Both the position numbers and the translations under genes were made by a program. Shown piece after piece: positions 43,473 through 56,334 of a stretch of 64,000 bases of DNA. Under the pieces are notes generated by a model. It did no database searches, had not been told where the DNA came from, and saw nothing but the letters and a program-made list of their open reading frames with translations. Position 1 is the stretch's first letter, and each line of letters opens with the position of its first letter. This stretch comes from Sympetrum striolatum (taxonomy: Eukaryota; Arthropoda; Insecta; Odonata; Libellulidae), in NCBI GenBank assembly GCA_947579665.1, contig OX388349.1, forward strand, positions 18,508,459 through 18,572,458. The letters are read 5' to 3'.

Positions 43473-46372
43473 ATGAAGAGACTGTGGACGTTTGTTGTCC
43501 TGGCAACATTGCTAACGTTTTCAGAACAAACGCCATTAGGCAATGGAGAGGAAGAAGTTGTCGTGAAAGAGGATCACTCTGGTAATTATGTTATGTATCT
43601 CCTCTTCCTTAAAAAAGATTTAAATGTTTATTGTGCACATAAATAGGAAAATCTATTTCAGTACCACGATCCGCTCCGGATGGCTACGAATACGTTCCAG
43701 GAATTGGATACTATAAATTTGTAACCACTTTTGAGACGTTCGATCACGCGTGGGACATTTGCCGAATGGATGGAGCCAATTTAGCAGTCGTCAATTCCTT
43801 AGATGAAGCTTACGGAATCGTGACGGTAATGCGTAAAAAATATAATATTGACCAAGGCTGGCCGACCATTGGATTTGCCGATTTCCTTGTAAAAGGAGAG
43901 TTCAAAACAGTGTTTGGTGAGATATGTTTTCTTTCTTTATTCATGTAAGCACTTTTGTGACAATTAATGCAAATTGCAAGAAACTTTACCACCATGTTGG
44001 ATGTAAAATGTTTCTTTGAATACTTCAGGAACGATTGCGATGCATTCATTAATATTGGGAGTTTGATAATTAACAAAAACAGGAATTGCTAAGAATATTA
44101 AAGAGATTTCCTGTAATTATTTCATTATCATCAGTCAATATCAAGACTTCGTTGGACATAGGTCTTACCGAATTCTCCCATTTTCTGTGAGCTATACGTT
44201 GCCATGTTACGCCTAGGTACATACTTGATGCTGTCCCTATTCCATCTGTTCTCTGGCCTTCGGATTCGGAAGTTTAGATGAAATTTTATTAAAGAACCTC
44301 ATCCTGGGAATTGTGATAACATTTGGGAGTTATATTAGATACAATTATTTTTTACCAGTCTGTCCTACTACGCTTTATATGTGGTGGTATTGTTCGACCG
44401 CCAAATGACAAAACGCCTATTGAGCGCCATTATAGACTCCGCCGAAAGACTCACCAATTGGTCAATCATTTTGTTCAAGGAGATTTATTATTATTATAAA
44501 AATGTTACAAGTGGACTAATAGTCCGGTGGCAACACATATAACTTATATTACGCATATTATTAAATATTCAATCTGTACATTTTTTAAGTACGAAAATTT
44601 ACATAAATACAAGAGTTTACATATTCATCAAATGCTTCCCTTCCCTCATAATACAAGTTTTTTCAGGGTTCCCTTCAGGTCCCGACGGCCACCGTAGCGG
44701 TCCCGGGGAAAAGTCCCCACCGTACATCACCCTACCACTCCTACTCCACCTGTACTCGTCAACGTCAAGCTCAATCATCCTTAATATTTTTACCCAAACT
44801 TTTTACAAACTCCATGTGACATTTTGGGAAGGACTCCAAGACTCCTGTAGGCAAATCATTCCAATCCGTAACAGCACAATTTAGAAAAGATACTTTACTT
44901 ATGTTTAATAATTTACTAATTTACTGAGGGCTCTACGCGGAAAGCCAGTTTTTAATATTATCGATGACCACCCTTCTGATTTTTGCAGCTGTCTCTCTTT
45001 GGTAGTTGCCGATTCATACTATAAAAATTTATTGCTTTCTCCCGTTTAATAGATCCGCTTACTTTTCCGCACTCTTGCTCTTTCGAGATTACGTCGCCTA
45101 CAACCAATGATAGTCTTTGTGAAAGGGACTTCGCTATTATCACGCAATCTGCGCAGGTTAAACTTATGGGCTTCCAAATTAAAATTACGTCAATTTTTGT
45201 AAATTAGTGTTACGATTCTTGTTCTCGTTGACCCTCGTAAGCATCGTTTGCTGTCTTTCGTATCAAAAAGGGTTTCATAAATGGCTCCAAGATGAACTCG
45301 ATATGCGAAACTCGTGGAAGACCGTATTAATAATCATTTTTATGGCCTTCCAACTTATAATCGAAAAGGCCTGAAGATGCTAGTCCGATAGAGAAACATG
45401 TCGCATCATTGAATTCTGTACGATCGTACACAGTGATTCTTTCCCATTATGGGTCCAAAATGTTTGATAAAATTCTGCCGGTTTCTCGCGTATCCCAGGG
45501 AACGAACAGATAAACAAACATTGAGTGACGAATAACAGTTTTAGCATAACCTTGTATGATTTATTTCCTTTAGAAACTGGAAAGATCGGATAAACAAATG
45601 TGCATATACTAATAAATTAGTTAGTTAGTGTTTGAGGAAAGGCAAAGTGCACTAGGTAACCATAGCTCACAGAATTGGAAAACGTTTGTTGGGGAAGAAA
45701 GCCTCATTCAGATTCTGTGTGTAAAACGATGATATTACCATGATATTGTAAATATATCAAGCAAATGATAAAGTATTCGAAAAACAGCTTTCCTGCCAAC
45801 AACAGATGTGAATATTAGTACTTCCTAAGCATGAGTAGCTTCGTAATCTGTGAGCTACAAAATGTTAAAAGCATAACAATCCTTTCTTCATTGAATAAAA
45901 CTCATTGTTTCATTCGAAAATTCTACGACACTGCGAACACAATCGTGACCTAACTTAATAAGATTAATGCAAAATGGTAAATATTGCCTTACAATTATGA
46001 TACATTTCAAGAAAAAGATGGATGAAATTGAATCGACGATAATAAGATAGTAAAACTTGGAGGAATCGGTATGAATTCTCGATTTAAAAGCATTCCATAG
46101 TACGCGTTTTAAGAATCTCACCCTTTTTTCTCAAGGCTTATGGGGAATACGTAAGGAGTATGATATTTTGGTATTATTGTGCTGATTCTCAAATTTAAAT
46201 TTCCTTTGCAGGGGATCCAATAGAATCCACTGGATATTCGTATTGGTATACTGGAGAGCCAGCTACTCTATTCGACAAGAATTGTGGATGTTTGAATATA
46301 GATGGACGAATGGGAACACATTGCTGTGACTGTGGCAGAACGTATATCTGTGAATTTCCATTATCCAGTTAA
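43473..46372 (+). CDS. Secreted C-type lectin, hemolymph LPS-binding protein-like (3 exons)
   Basis: Exons: 43473-43581, 43662-43916 and 46212-46372, joined at GT-AG sites (GGTAATT, TTTCAG; GGTGAGA, TTGCAG), giving 174 residues without a stop. The start MKRLWTFVVLATLLTFSEQ is a signal peptide, so the protein is secreted. One C-type lectin domain follows: APDGYEYVPGIGYYKFVTTF, DHAWDICRMDGANLAVVNS, TIGFADFLVKGEFKTVFGD, STGYSYWYTGEPATLFDKNC and HCCDCGRTYICE. Cysteines fit the CTLD disulfides plus an extra pair. The sugar-binding EPN/QPD triplet is EPA and no WND is present, so calcium-dependent sugar binding may be lost or different. The family binds microbial surface polysaccharides in hemolymph. 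Intron 2 is 2.3 kb and contains a LINE scrap. AATAAA signals lie at 46435-46444. A paralogue lies convergently at 62311-64000. Confidence 0.88.
44480..44890 (-). pseudogene. LINE ORF2 C-terminal relic in lectin intron 2
   Basis: The minus strand gives FLNCAVTDWNDLPTGVLESF and then KCHMEFVKSLGKNIKDD before a stop at 44771, matching the 'F..R.V..WN.LP' C-terminus of LINE ORF2. The 3' UTR-like sequence toward 44480 includes GTTGCCACCGGACTATTAGT and ends in TAATAATAATAA. The 44890-45480 region may be further decayed ORF2. Confidence 0.6.
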
Positions 46373-46434
46373 AATGGATTAATTGATTTCACTTCTCGAT
46401 TTAAAATTAATTTTAATATACATGGCTGTATGGT

Positions 46435-46444
46435 AATAAAATAA
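46435..46444 (+). terminator. Polyadenylation signals of the lectin gene
   Basis: Two overlapping AATAAA hexamers about 65 bp after the stop codon of the lectin gene. Confidence 0.6.
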
Positions 46445-47463
46445 AGTGTATCGTCATCGAATTGCTCATTTCTTAACAATTGGAGTATGTTATTTTTACA
46501 TTTCAAGTCAAAAATCAATATTTCGGAATTTTTTTTCACGGAAAAAATGAGAATTTATCAGAGAAAAACGTCACTGTGGAATGTTTGCCGAGATTGCATC
46601 CAAGGATTATTTATCATCATAATTATCATGTAAATAAAATTAATTATCTAGACCATCTATACACTGCAGTTTATTGGTGGATTCAGTCATTGAAATTTCA
46701 AAGTAATCAAGCAAAGCTTAATGGAATGTAGTTCTCTTTACAGCCGGTTTCTACATATTCGTCTCTTGTAATAGATATTTATTTTAGGATCGGGTTTAAT
46801 TTTGTATTTAAACCCTAAATATTCCCCGAAGCATAATATAGAAATGATTTGAACATTCTCTAAATGCAGGTTCAATTCTTTTTAAACAAGTAGAAAAGCA
46901 CAAGAATCATTCCTATCCCAATAATATGACTGGATCCAAAAACAAAATTATTGTATGACCAGCGTTGTTTATAATATTTATATATGTTAGGGGGTAAAGT
47001 TATAATTAATACATAATCAACAAAGTAAGGTGTTGAAAGTTTTTTTTCATTCTGTAGAATGAATTGAACTTATCCTTATCAAGTTCTAGCATTTCTTTGC
47101 CTTTAAAATTATGTGAATATCAGAATCGTGCTCCTGATTAATCTGAGTCGACGTGAAACTAATCAAAACACGGTAAAATCGCAGAAATTCTCGACTTGGT
47201 TATGTTTACACAATTGCGGAAGAACGACCATTCCTTACAGAAAAACAAAACTTTCAGCTAAAATGTGGTGTGTAGTCCTAAAGCTTGCATTGTGGCTCCG
47301 AGATTTTTTCTTCATTTATTTACATTGTTAAAGCATCGAAATTGAAATCGGTCTTATACAAATTTTATTCTATGCAGTTGGAATTTTTATTCCTTATTTT
47401 TTCACTTTCATTTATTCCTTCCTTTACTGTGTTCTTATTATGGCCTATAAAAATACATACATA
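46445..47463. other. No gene recognised
   Basis: AT-rich intergenic sequence. The ORFs at 46480-46731 and 47113-47331 show no motif. Confidence 0.5.
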
Positions 47464-48758
47464 GGGGAGACCGGGGCTGGTTGGCCGAGTTTTGTTTTCG
47501 GAATTTCTGTTCGCATTTTGGTTTGATTTTTTGAAAAACGGTTTACTTTGTCATAAAGATACAACCCTTGAGCATATATGTGAATTTTTTCATCCATGAA
47601 AAAAAATCAGGAAAAACGTTATAAACAATCAAATGCGGCACCGAAATTCGGCCAACCAACCCCAGGGCCGGGGTAGGTTGGCCGAGTTTTGTAAAATATG
47701 TGAAAGGTATCAAATGTATCAATGGAAAATATTTATTAGTGTAAAAAAGTTAGTGTACATAGTTTTAAATATGTAGGTACGTAAACAAACTCCGCTCTTT
47801 ACTTTTTAGTCTTTTTAACATTTTTAGACTTAGTTTCGGCAGCTTTAGTGAACTTTTTCATAGCTCTCGCGGCTTTCTTTTCCTCTGCCAGCGTACGTTT
47901 ACGTTTTCTTTCATTTTTCTCCTTCTCCAATGCTGCTTTAATTGGGGAATCGGTCAAAATTTCGGCCGATCGGCGTTTACGATCTTGACGCTTCTTTGAA
48001 TCAGTTCGTGCACTCGCCTTGGGGAGAGGTCTGACGTCTTCAGGGAGGCTTACATCTGCAGCAGATTCTATGTTGATGGACGAGTTTTGTTCAGGGTTGG
48101 GTCGATCTGTGACAAATCCTGCCAGGAACTCCTCAGGAGGAAAAATTTCAGGATTGAAAGGGCACACAACAGTGACTCTGAAACCAGCTCGAATATTGTT
48201 CGGTGTGCAGGCGAGAGGAAATACACTGGCTATGATTCCCGGAATGTCGTAGATGGTCATTGTTTTGCCAGGGTTGTTCGTCATCCACGCATCAGAGTAG
48301 GTATTTACGATTTTTTGAAATGGATCTGGATTTTTTTAAATTTACAACTCGGCCAACCAGCCCCACACAAAACTCGGCCAACCTACCCCAATGAATGTTT
48401 TCGACAACAATCATGATTTACAAAAACAAAAGTGAGGTTACCCTGGAAACTGATATACCATTTTGTAGGGTTTTGAATACCCTTTCCAGTGGTACCACGT
48501 TTTTTGAAATCAGATTGAAATTGACTCGTGTTACGAAGATTACTTTACAAGAACAGAAATTTACTCACCAGTGTTGAAAAAAGAAAAAAACATGCTCCTG
48601 TGCAAACGGCAGCACGAAAACACCTGAAATTACGTCGGTACATGGACGAACTAATACCCCACCAAAATTACTATAGATGTCGCAACTGTGCCCAAAAGTC
48701 TTTTTAAAAAAGACACTCGGCCAACCTGCCCCTTCGGCCAACCAGCCCCGGTCTCCCT
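47464..48758. mobile_element. pogo/Tigger-type element, internally deleted
   Basis: The left end GGGGAGACCGGGGCTGGTTG and right end, read inward, AGGGAGACCGGGGCTGGTTG, both then GCCGA, are flanked by TA (47462-47463 and 48759-48760). A motif close to TCGGCCAACCAGCCCC is repeated in both orientations inside each end (47650-47690, 48350-48390, 48717-48745). The GGGAGACCGGGG terminus is shared with the element at 37182-40135. The 1.3-kb copy retains only the C-terminal part of a transposase gene. Confidence 0.9.
47799..48284 (-). pseudogene. C-terminal fragment of a pogo-type transposase
   Basis: 161 residues beginning MTIYDIPGIIASVFPLAC after a short lead, then NNIRAGFRVTVVCPFNPEIF, a segment that follows the DDE domain in pogo/Tigger transposases (compare [20 protein letters not shown] and [11 protein letters not shown] in the other copy). 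A Lys/Arg-rich tail (RKRKRTLAEEKKAARAMKKF) follows. The helix-turn-helix and DDE parts are absent, deleted between about 48285 and the right terminal repeats. Confidence 0.75.
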
Positions 48759-48760
48759 TA

Positions 48761-49586
48761 TAAAATCAGATTTGATGTCTCAGAACCCAACTGATTCCAA
48801 CTGAGAAGAATACCTTATCGTGATACTACTTTATCATTTTAAACAATTTTCGTACATTTCCTTATCATTTCAATGATAAGCTTGAAATCTAATCAACCCG
48901 GAATCCATTTCCGCTATTATTGCTCAAATATTGGATCTCAATGCCTCAGAAAATCTGCCTAAATAATTATAGCTTGATCAGCATTAAAACATATTAAATC
49001 CATAGCAGTGGCGCAGCGAGGGGGGGTTTTAGGGGTTCAAACCCCCCCAAGAATCAAGTCCAATGACTAGAAAATTACTTTGTACTTACTTTGTAATTTT
49101 GCTTTTCTTGCTTTGTAATTCTGTCTATCTTGCATTCAACGGTTTGTGATTGAGAACCTTTGCTAAGTAACCCGCCTCATCCCTTACCCCCTCCTTTCCA
49201 CCTTCCCCCCCCTTTTTCCTCCTTCCGTTACTTGCTACCTTCTCTCCCTTCCCCCCCTTTCATGTGTGTATACATTCGGAAGTGTGTTTTATTTGTCACC
49301 TGATGATGTAGCGACGCTACGAAACCTAGGTCGTGTTTTTTCAGATATTAAAAATAGTGGTCTAGTAAAAGTTGTTACTATGAATTTTTTACAAATTAAG
49401 AAATACCACAATGTGAATCCTGAGATGGTTTCGTTTATCCAATGACTAGCTCTGTCATTTTTTCTGCTGAAAAGTAGAAAACCCCAATCACCACGCAATT
49501 CCTACAGATACACAGCTAGTGTTTGCTTGATAAATTCAGCGAAAGCTTCGCATACCCGTAAACATAGCTCTGATTTCAGCTAACAA
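48761..49586. other. No gene recognised; possible element end and hammerhead-like motif
   Basis: CAGTGGCGCAGCGAGGGGGG at about 49006 looks like a DNA transposon terminus (compare CAGTGGCGGCG at 36581), but no inverted partner was found. C/T-rich tract at 49190-49260. At 49300-49325 CTGATGA, a 5-bp hairpin (GTAGC-GAC-GCTAC) and GAAAC form a hammerhead-like order. Confidence 0.45.
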
Positions 49587-49644
49587 TAAGGCCCGTTTCA
49601 CATGGACGCGGACGGTCCGCGCTCCGCGCTACGCGAGCGGATAA

Positions 49645-52600
49645 AGCCCCGTTTTCATGGATGCGTTTCATGCGAAGTGAAGCGAGAAAGGTATCTTCAG
49701 CCAATCAAAAGCCCGGAATCTTTCACGTGGGTTCGCGTCTCCCGAGTTGAAATTTTCTCAACTTTCGTTGCGCGAAACGCGCGACTCTCGTCAACATGGT
49801 TGATTTCCGTAGCGACGTCCCTGTGGACAAAGTAATACTATCGGAGATTAGCGAGAAATACACTTATGTGTATGACTTCCGAGATTATAAGTATAGAAAT
49901 AAAAATCTCAGGGATAAAGCCTGGAGGGAGATTGGAGTTTTCATTGGAATGGAAGGTAAGGAGAAGTTCAATTTCCGATGATTCTGAGAGACTACATGTG
50001 GGTGATTGGGTGATAACATAGTTGTGTTTTGCAGCAAAAGATGTGTTGGCCAGATGAGAGACTCTCCGCGATAAAAATGTTTGGGAGAAAAAGAATCCGA
50101 GAAATGGCACAGGAGCTGCCGAAAAGCCAGGCAACAGCCTTCTGTCACTTCTGGGCTTCCTGGACGACGTGGTGTATGCAAGGCAGTAAGTAATGAATAT
50201 TTTTTTGTTGATCTAATTCTAAGATTTGGTATGTTTTTAATGGAAGACATTATTATAATAAGTTATTGTAGCCAATTATCGCTTGCGGTACGGTAGCATA
50301 CTTCACGGCTACCTATGCATAGTTACTCGAACTTCACACTGAATACACCAATGGAATGTATCAGAAATGCTTGCGAATTGTAAAAATGTTACCGTATTAA
50401 GCTTTACTTATCCTTTGCCATTTAGTTTGCGTTATCAGAGCTATCTATGGTAGAGGGATATTAATTAAATTTGGTTTGCAAGCGTTAATCGCAAAACAAA
50501 GTATATTTGCGAAGAATTTGAATCTCAAAGAGAAGCAGATTATTCTTCGATGAGCTTGAGACTAAATATTTCTCATTTCCTAGCGGTAAGCATAAGTAAG
50601 TAAATTAATGATGCAACGTTGATAAGTGTTGACCTTTTGTTAATATTGTTCTATCTAGTTGATAAGATAGTGAAATTGGTATAAACTTTGTCATCTTGAA
50701 GTTACACTATTATTGCTAAACGAAAATCGACGTTAAATATATGTCATAATAGTGATACACGCGCTGTTTTATCTTTGTGAATAAAATAATGCCGTTAAAG
50801 TGAATTTTGAATAACTTATCTGAAGTTAGATTCCTGCTAGTTTTATTTATATGTTAAAATGTTTTCTTACAGGCACTCAGTATCATAGCAGACGATAAAG
50901 ATGTTGACTTCTTTTGTTAGGAATGCAGAGCAGCTTTAGGTTGTAAACTTCCGGAATTGTCTAGAATATTTCCCTTTAAAAGGTAAAAATTCATATTTTT
51001 TATGTTAAGTTTGTCTTTACTCAGTGTAAATCTCAAAGATAATGATGATATATCGATCCCAGCTGTCACATTAAAGGACTAAAGCATAAGATTAGTACAA
51101 CATTAAAGTGTAATAGCATCCTAAGAGGCAGGTTATCCAATATCAACAGCAGAACTTTTTAACATTCAAGGGAGGCAATAAAGCATTCTTTACGAAATTC
51201 ATACATGTGGAGGATGATACCAAGTTAATTTCATATTTAGTGCAATGGAAAAATAATGTGGTGCATTCTTCCTATCAATTACCTACAATTTCATTCAGGG
51301 TATCACTTTCAAAATGAAATAGCCCTTACAACATCACATCCCATCACTAGTTAAGGCATAAAAACTAAAGGAAGTGAGTATCTAAAAAAGTTAGGCAAAA
51401 ATTAAATCTAACTTAAAAGTAATGGTATTCTGTCAGCCAAGTGAATACTGTGAAAGGGCAAGGTATGAACTACTTCTGCTATGCTAATTCTTGGAGAAAT
51501 AAAAACTGGTAATTTCATAAATTAGACCAATTATTTTGATAAATATATTTACATAGAGAGTGATTGAGAGGTACTTACTTGTTACAAGAGCAATATTATA
51601 TTCTTGCTTCTATTGTACCAGTTATAGATACTCATTTTGAAATTTGGTGTCGATATCTAGTTAAGTTTATGTTTTTACCCAATGACAAAACAATGTGATA
51701 CATTTTTTTACCTATATTAAATCCCTTGGAACATCTTGCATATTTCTCATTAGAGATTTAAAAAAATATTATTTCAGGAGCATGAGCAGTCTCCGAGATA
51801 CCATCAACTCTTTTGCTGATGTGGAAGAGGAAGTTGCATTAGATACAGAAGCATCCAATTCTAGGTCCTCAGTTACACCTTCTCCCTTACCCTCTGCTCC
51901 TTTGAATCCTGCACCTCTATCTTCACCCACACTTCAATGCTCAAGTACAATAAATTCATCTTTGCCCTTCCTTACACCTACCTCAGCTCTCTTTTGCATC
52001 CCTATTGAGCCCAATACCCTACTAACTACTTAAAAGCCTGCGACTCCTGTCCACAGCAGCCGAAGGAGTTCAATGAAAGGTAAGATAATAAAATTAAAAG
52101 GTATACTGCAGCAGCCTTCTATCATTGTAAAGACATATCATGGATAACTACCATTATTACTTCCTGCAAGCAATTACAGGGGAAATGCAAGATTCTTCAT
52201 TCTTTTCAGCCTCTCTTACCATGTATACACATGAATTAACTGCTCATTCTCCCCCTATTGATCAACTTCTTCTATGATACCCATATTTTAATGTTCAACT
52301 TGGATGAATCCTATCAACATCAAATCTTCTATTTCAGTCTGTTCTTTCAAAAAGAAATTCCTCACTCAATTGATACTTCTCATTCCACCCCTCAATGTAG
52401 CTAGTTCAGCAATGATCAACACAATGATTACTGTTGTTTCTCACTGCACAATTTTATACATTACTTGTACATATTTGAATGTTTTATTTTATTTTGTTTG
52501 CAAACTTTACCATTTTCTCATAGTGCATGCCTTCAGTTACCTCTTTTTTGATTTGATTATCTTTTTCTAATCTTGTTTGAATGTTTTATCTAATGTTTAT

Positions 52601-53960
52601 ATCTATTAATTATTTGCTTATGGTTTATTATTGTAGTTTTTCCTGTTTCTGATTTTATTTAATTATTTATTTGGAATTAAATTACAGTAATGCTTTTGTA
52701 ATTTCCATGTTAAACACTGCTTTCTTTTAGCTTGTGGAGTGGAGAAGTGCAATATAGTGCAGTGTAGTGTAAAGTTGTAGCTAAATCATCCCATCATGTG
52801 AACACCCAAAGTTAATTTAATATCTTATATAATTATATATATATATATACTTGACCTATAACATACCATTTGATGCAGCTTCTCTCCAATAGTTAATTTT
52901 ATTAAGTTAAGGCTACCTACCAACTGACAAATGAGATGTCTGTTAATACCAAATGTATTATTTTCAGGCAGAAGGAAAGAGGAAGATCTCCTTGCTGCCT
53001 TGATAAAGAATCAACCGAGGGACATGGATGAGTGTGATTTATATTGTGCATCACTTGCTGCCAGACTGAGGAAAATGTCTGACCAAGATATGGCTGTATT
53101 ATGCCAATAAAAATAAATAAAAGGAAAACATTAACATTTTTTATTCCAATTTTGATATTAGTGTTGACTAAGTGTTCAGTGGCTTGTTTTATTATAATGA
53201 AATTTTGGTTGGCTTAGATATTGCAATTGGTTCTCACATCATTCTCATGTTATAAACAGTTGTAGTAAGTTAGTAAATAATCATTTACGTTAACGTATGA
53301 TTTACGTTTTTTACGATTTACATTTAGGATGAAAATTTTTATACTTTATTGAATTTTAGTTGCAGTTACGTGCCGTTTTGGTATTACTACTTTTACCAAG
53401 AATCTCCATAAATTTCTATAGCCTTGATATTTTTTACGAGAACAAAAATCAGAGGTCGATATCAGGAATACGTTTGCTCTACACTGAAGTAATTCATTAA
53501 TGTAATTGCAATTGATTATAGACGTAAGAGAGACTTCATCCAGTATAAACATGCACTAACATATTCCGTAACGATTGAGCCTTTTCTTTTACTGGCACTC
53601 GTACACCTTTTTCACGATCACCACGGAACATACAAATTAATCACCCCGAGACATCATTACCGATGTTAGCACATTTGCGATTAAATGAGATATACTCGTG
53701 CAATATCTCCAGTTCCCATGAGCCCTAAACCCTTCTCTACAGAACGAGGTAGTAGGCGCAGGGGCCGAGGCAATGCATCATTTCACGGGCCACCCCATTC
53801 GTTTGTTTTATTGTAGTTTCTCTGCTGTAGATGGTGCGCGGATGCCTCCAACCCGTAGATTCGCTTACGCATAGGTTCACTTTCATGAGGACAGTTCACG
53901 CGGTAAATGACGCATCTCGTCGCACGCGTGCGCCCCAGACGCGTCCATGAAAACGTACCT
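49645..53960. mobile_element. Inner Harbinger element carrying a MADF-BESS gene
   Basis: The left end AGCCCCGTTTTCATGGATGC and right end, read inward, AGGTACGTTTTCATGGACGC are inverted repeats flanked by TAA (49642-49644 and 53961-53963). It inserted about 55 bp inside the outer element's left terminus. The interior holds one four-exon MADF-BESS gene (plus strand) and no HARBI1 nuclease that I can see. Confidence 0.8.
49796..53110 (+). pseudogene. MADF-BESS protein of a Harbinger element, four exons
   Basis: DNA-binding companion of a Harbinger nuclease. Exon 1 49796-49955: MVDFRSDVPVDKVILSEISE, YTYVYDFRDYKYRNKNLRDK, AWREIGVFIGMEG, the first half of a MADF domain, with donor GTAAGG. Exon 2 50035-50185: AKDVLAR, a TGA stop where Trp is usual, then LRDKNVWEKKNPRNGTGAAE and LLSLLGFLDDVVYAR, donor GTAAGT. 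Exon 3 51778-52079: SMSSLRDTINSFADVEEEVA and a Pro/Ser linker, with a TAA at 52031. Exon 4 52978-53110: GRRKEEDLLAALIKNQPRDM and DLYCASLAARLRKMSDQDMA, a BESS-like motif, then stop and AATAAA. All junctions keep the frame and obey GT-AG, so only the two nonsense codons break it. Confidence 0.82.
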
Positions 53961-54486
53961 TAAGGTTCCATTGACGTTAATGGAAGCTTACACATGAGTG
54001 CGGACAGTTCGCACGCGGAGGAGCCATCCGCGCGGCCCCTACGCCCCGCGGATCGTCCGCGCGCGTACGGGCCACAGAGACAGGTTTGTGCTTGCACATG
54101 AACGCGGACGGCTGATGCGGACCAAGCAGATTTGTCAAAGTAGAACAATGTTGCCAAGCGTACGCTTCGTCGACCTCTTCTCCCTGCCAATCGGATTAAC
54201 GCGCCGAATTCGATTTGGCTACCGTAAGATGTTTAAAATACGGATATCTGGAAGCTCTTAGAGTTAGTTAGTTCTTTCATTGATTTTTTAGTTTGAAATG
54301 TATTACAATACTATCAGACAAACCATTAGATTCTGGAGTGAAAAACAATATGAAGCAAATTTGGCGCTCTCTCTTTCTGGACGTATTTTACTCGGTTAAC
54401 ATCAGAATAGGAATCAAATTAAAACTGATTATCTATCCTGTAATAGAGTAATATGTTGAAGGGAGATGTGTTTCTAACCTTTTCAG
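53111..54486. other. No gene; G+C-rich Harbinger-type terminal repeats at 53880-54130
   Basis: 53111-53870 is AT-rich without a gene. From 53880 the sequence becomes G+C-rich with repeats resembling the element termini: CACATGAGTGCGGACAGTTC near 53992 and CACATGAACGCGGACGGCTG near 54095, about 105 bp apart. These may be the subterminal region of the outer element or a further small Harbinger-type insertion. 54260-54480 is AT-rich. Confidence 0.5.
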
Positions 54487-55650
54487 TCAAGAGTCTGAAA
54501 GTGATTCAAACCCTTCCATGAAACCCGATGTACTTGTCTGTGGCTCATCTTCCGATGCTATTGCTGACCGCGACGATGAGAGACGAATAATTAATTCATC
54601 TACGTCGTCTTGCAAATTGTCAGCCATATTTCTTCTTCTACTTTCATCACATGTTCTACAAGGTTTTGCCAAATTTGAGCTGAGATCTTGCCGAAACTCT
54701 CCGAAATGATCCGCTCCACATCTTTCTTCTTAAATGAAGTATTCTTCATCCCAACATAATGTTTGATCTGCGCCCAAACTCTTTCAATCGGGTTCAACTC
54801 GCAATGATAAGGCTGATTGCAATTCATCCCTTCGACTTCGCAGGTTCATCTACATTCAACTTTTCAAAATCTTTCCGAATTTGATTGACTGAAAATAGTA
54901 AATCTCTTTTTAAACTGTCAGCGTCAAAGTTTATATTTTTACTTGCCAGCCACTCTTTTATAATATCTTTTTTCCAGCTGACTGTCGGTAAATATTCTAA
55001 TTTCCTGGAATGATACGATGCATTGTCCAAAACAATTACTGAGCCCCTAGGAATGTTTGCGAGAAGGTAGTTTTCGAACCAGTTTTCATAACAATCCCCG
55101 TCAACTTCGTCATGTTCGTCCATGGTATTTTTCTTGCAAAAAAAATTTAAGGCACCCTCGATGAAATCATTTTCCGCACCATCGTGTATGATGGCAAAAC
55201 GACCTCCTCGAGATGTGGGGGCCTTTAATCCAGTGCTTAACCCAGAGAGAAAAGCGTCGAGTGGCGTTTTAATTTGTTTATCACGCCAAGCCTTACTCAA
55301 GGTTTGACCAACATTTACCCAAGTCTTGTCAGTATAAACAATTGTTCTTTGCTCCCTTCTATATTTTTGTAGTTGCGTCAGAAAGTCATGGCGACAACGG
55401 ATGATGTCATTAACTCTCTCAATTAACAAGCTATACCTGCCCTTTCATTCATATACAAAACCGATGTCTGTTAGCAAGCGATATAAAGTAATTCTTTTAA
55501 AATTCGGCAAATCATTGTCCATGTTCACAGTATTTAATATTGTTTTCAGAGTTGGAGGAACCTTCTGAAAAAACAACTGGTGCACTTTTCTTCTCACTTC
55601 AGACCGCACGAAATCGTCGTAAATCATATCAAAGGTACGATGAAAATAGC
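54487..55650 (-). pseudogene. DDE_3 (IS630/Tc1-like) transposase, broken
   Basis: Reading down from about 55650: an N-terminal helix-turn-helix-like part (FVRSEVRRKVHQLFFQKVPP, FKRITLYRLLTDIGFVYE), an in-frame TGA near 55443, then the catalytic core IVYTDKTWVNVG (first Asp), AFLSGLSTGLKAPTSRGGRF, ANIPRGSVIVLDNASYHSRK (second Asp). After a frameshift near 54826 comes YHCELNPIERVWAQIKHYVG with the catalytic Glu. A further shift near 54620 leads to the acidic tail DDVDELIIRLSSSRS. D-D-E spacing and the NPIE-WAQIK motif identify the DDE_3 group. Its own terminal repeats were not found. It lies inside the outer Harbinger element. Confidence 0.8.
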
Positions 55651-56334
55651 TTTAAAAAAGCGTTAGATGAATTCATTAGTCGAAAAATAACAATCAAAAA
55701 GGCAGCAGAAAAATAACAGGTCCTGAGGCTCACTCAGCAAGATGGGAAACATTTGAAGGAAATCGGAGGCCAAACAGTGCTTCTTCGTGGATAAGAGATT
55801 AAATTAGTGTAAGTGCTACTAAATTTTCTATAAGTATTCATGATATCCAAATTTTAGTGCAAACGCATTTCAACATTAAAAAGTAAATGTTCAGTGCTTT
55901 CACAATAATTCTATACTTTGCGGAGCGATTTGCTTCTGCAATACGCTCATCGTAGCCAGCGCAATCAAGGGTAAGACAGCGGAAATCTGGCGCGCGGTAA
56001 AAACCATCATATTAAAAAATTCATAACTCCCTTTAGAAATAAGACAAAGTATCCCGTCCTTCACCAAAAACTACCTTATACATTTCTTTAAATTTCATAC
56101 GCATCATGTATTGGGGTATCTCTTACGGTACGACACTTCGCCGCTGATCGCTTTTTGGAATGCATAATTCGAAATTTTAGGATCAAACTGTACTTTTTAT
56201 GTTATTAAAGTATTCAGATTAGGTATACCGTAAATTAATGTTCACCATTATGGAAAGTTAACTCCGGAATACTTTCGGTGTAAATTTGGTGCCAATTAAA
56301 GCAACGCCATGTTTACAACAGCGTTATTAAGATA
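55651..56334. other. No gene recognised
   Basis: AT-rich spacer inside the outer Harbinger element. The first part may be decayed N-terminal DDE_3 sequence; nothing else can be supported. Confidence 0.45.
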
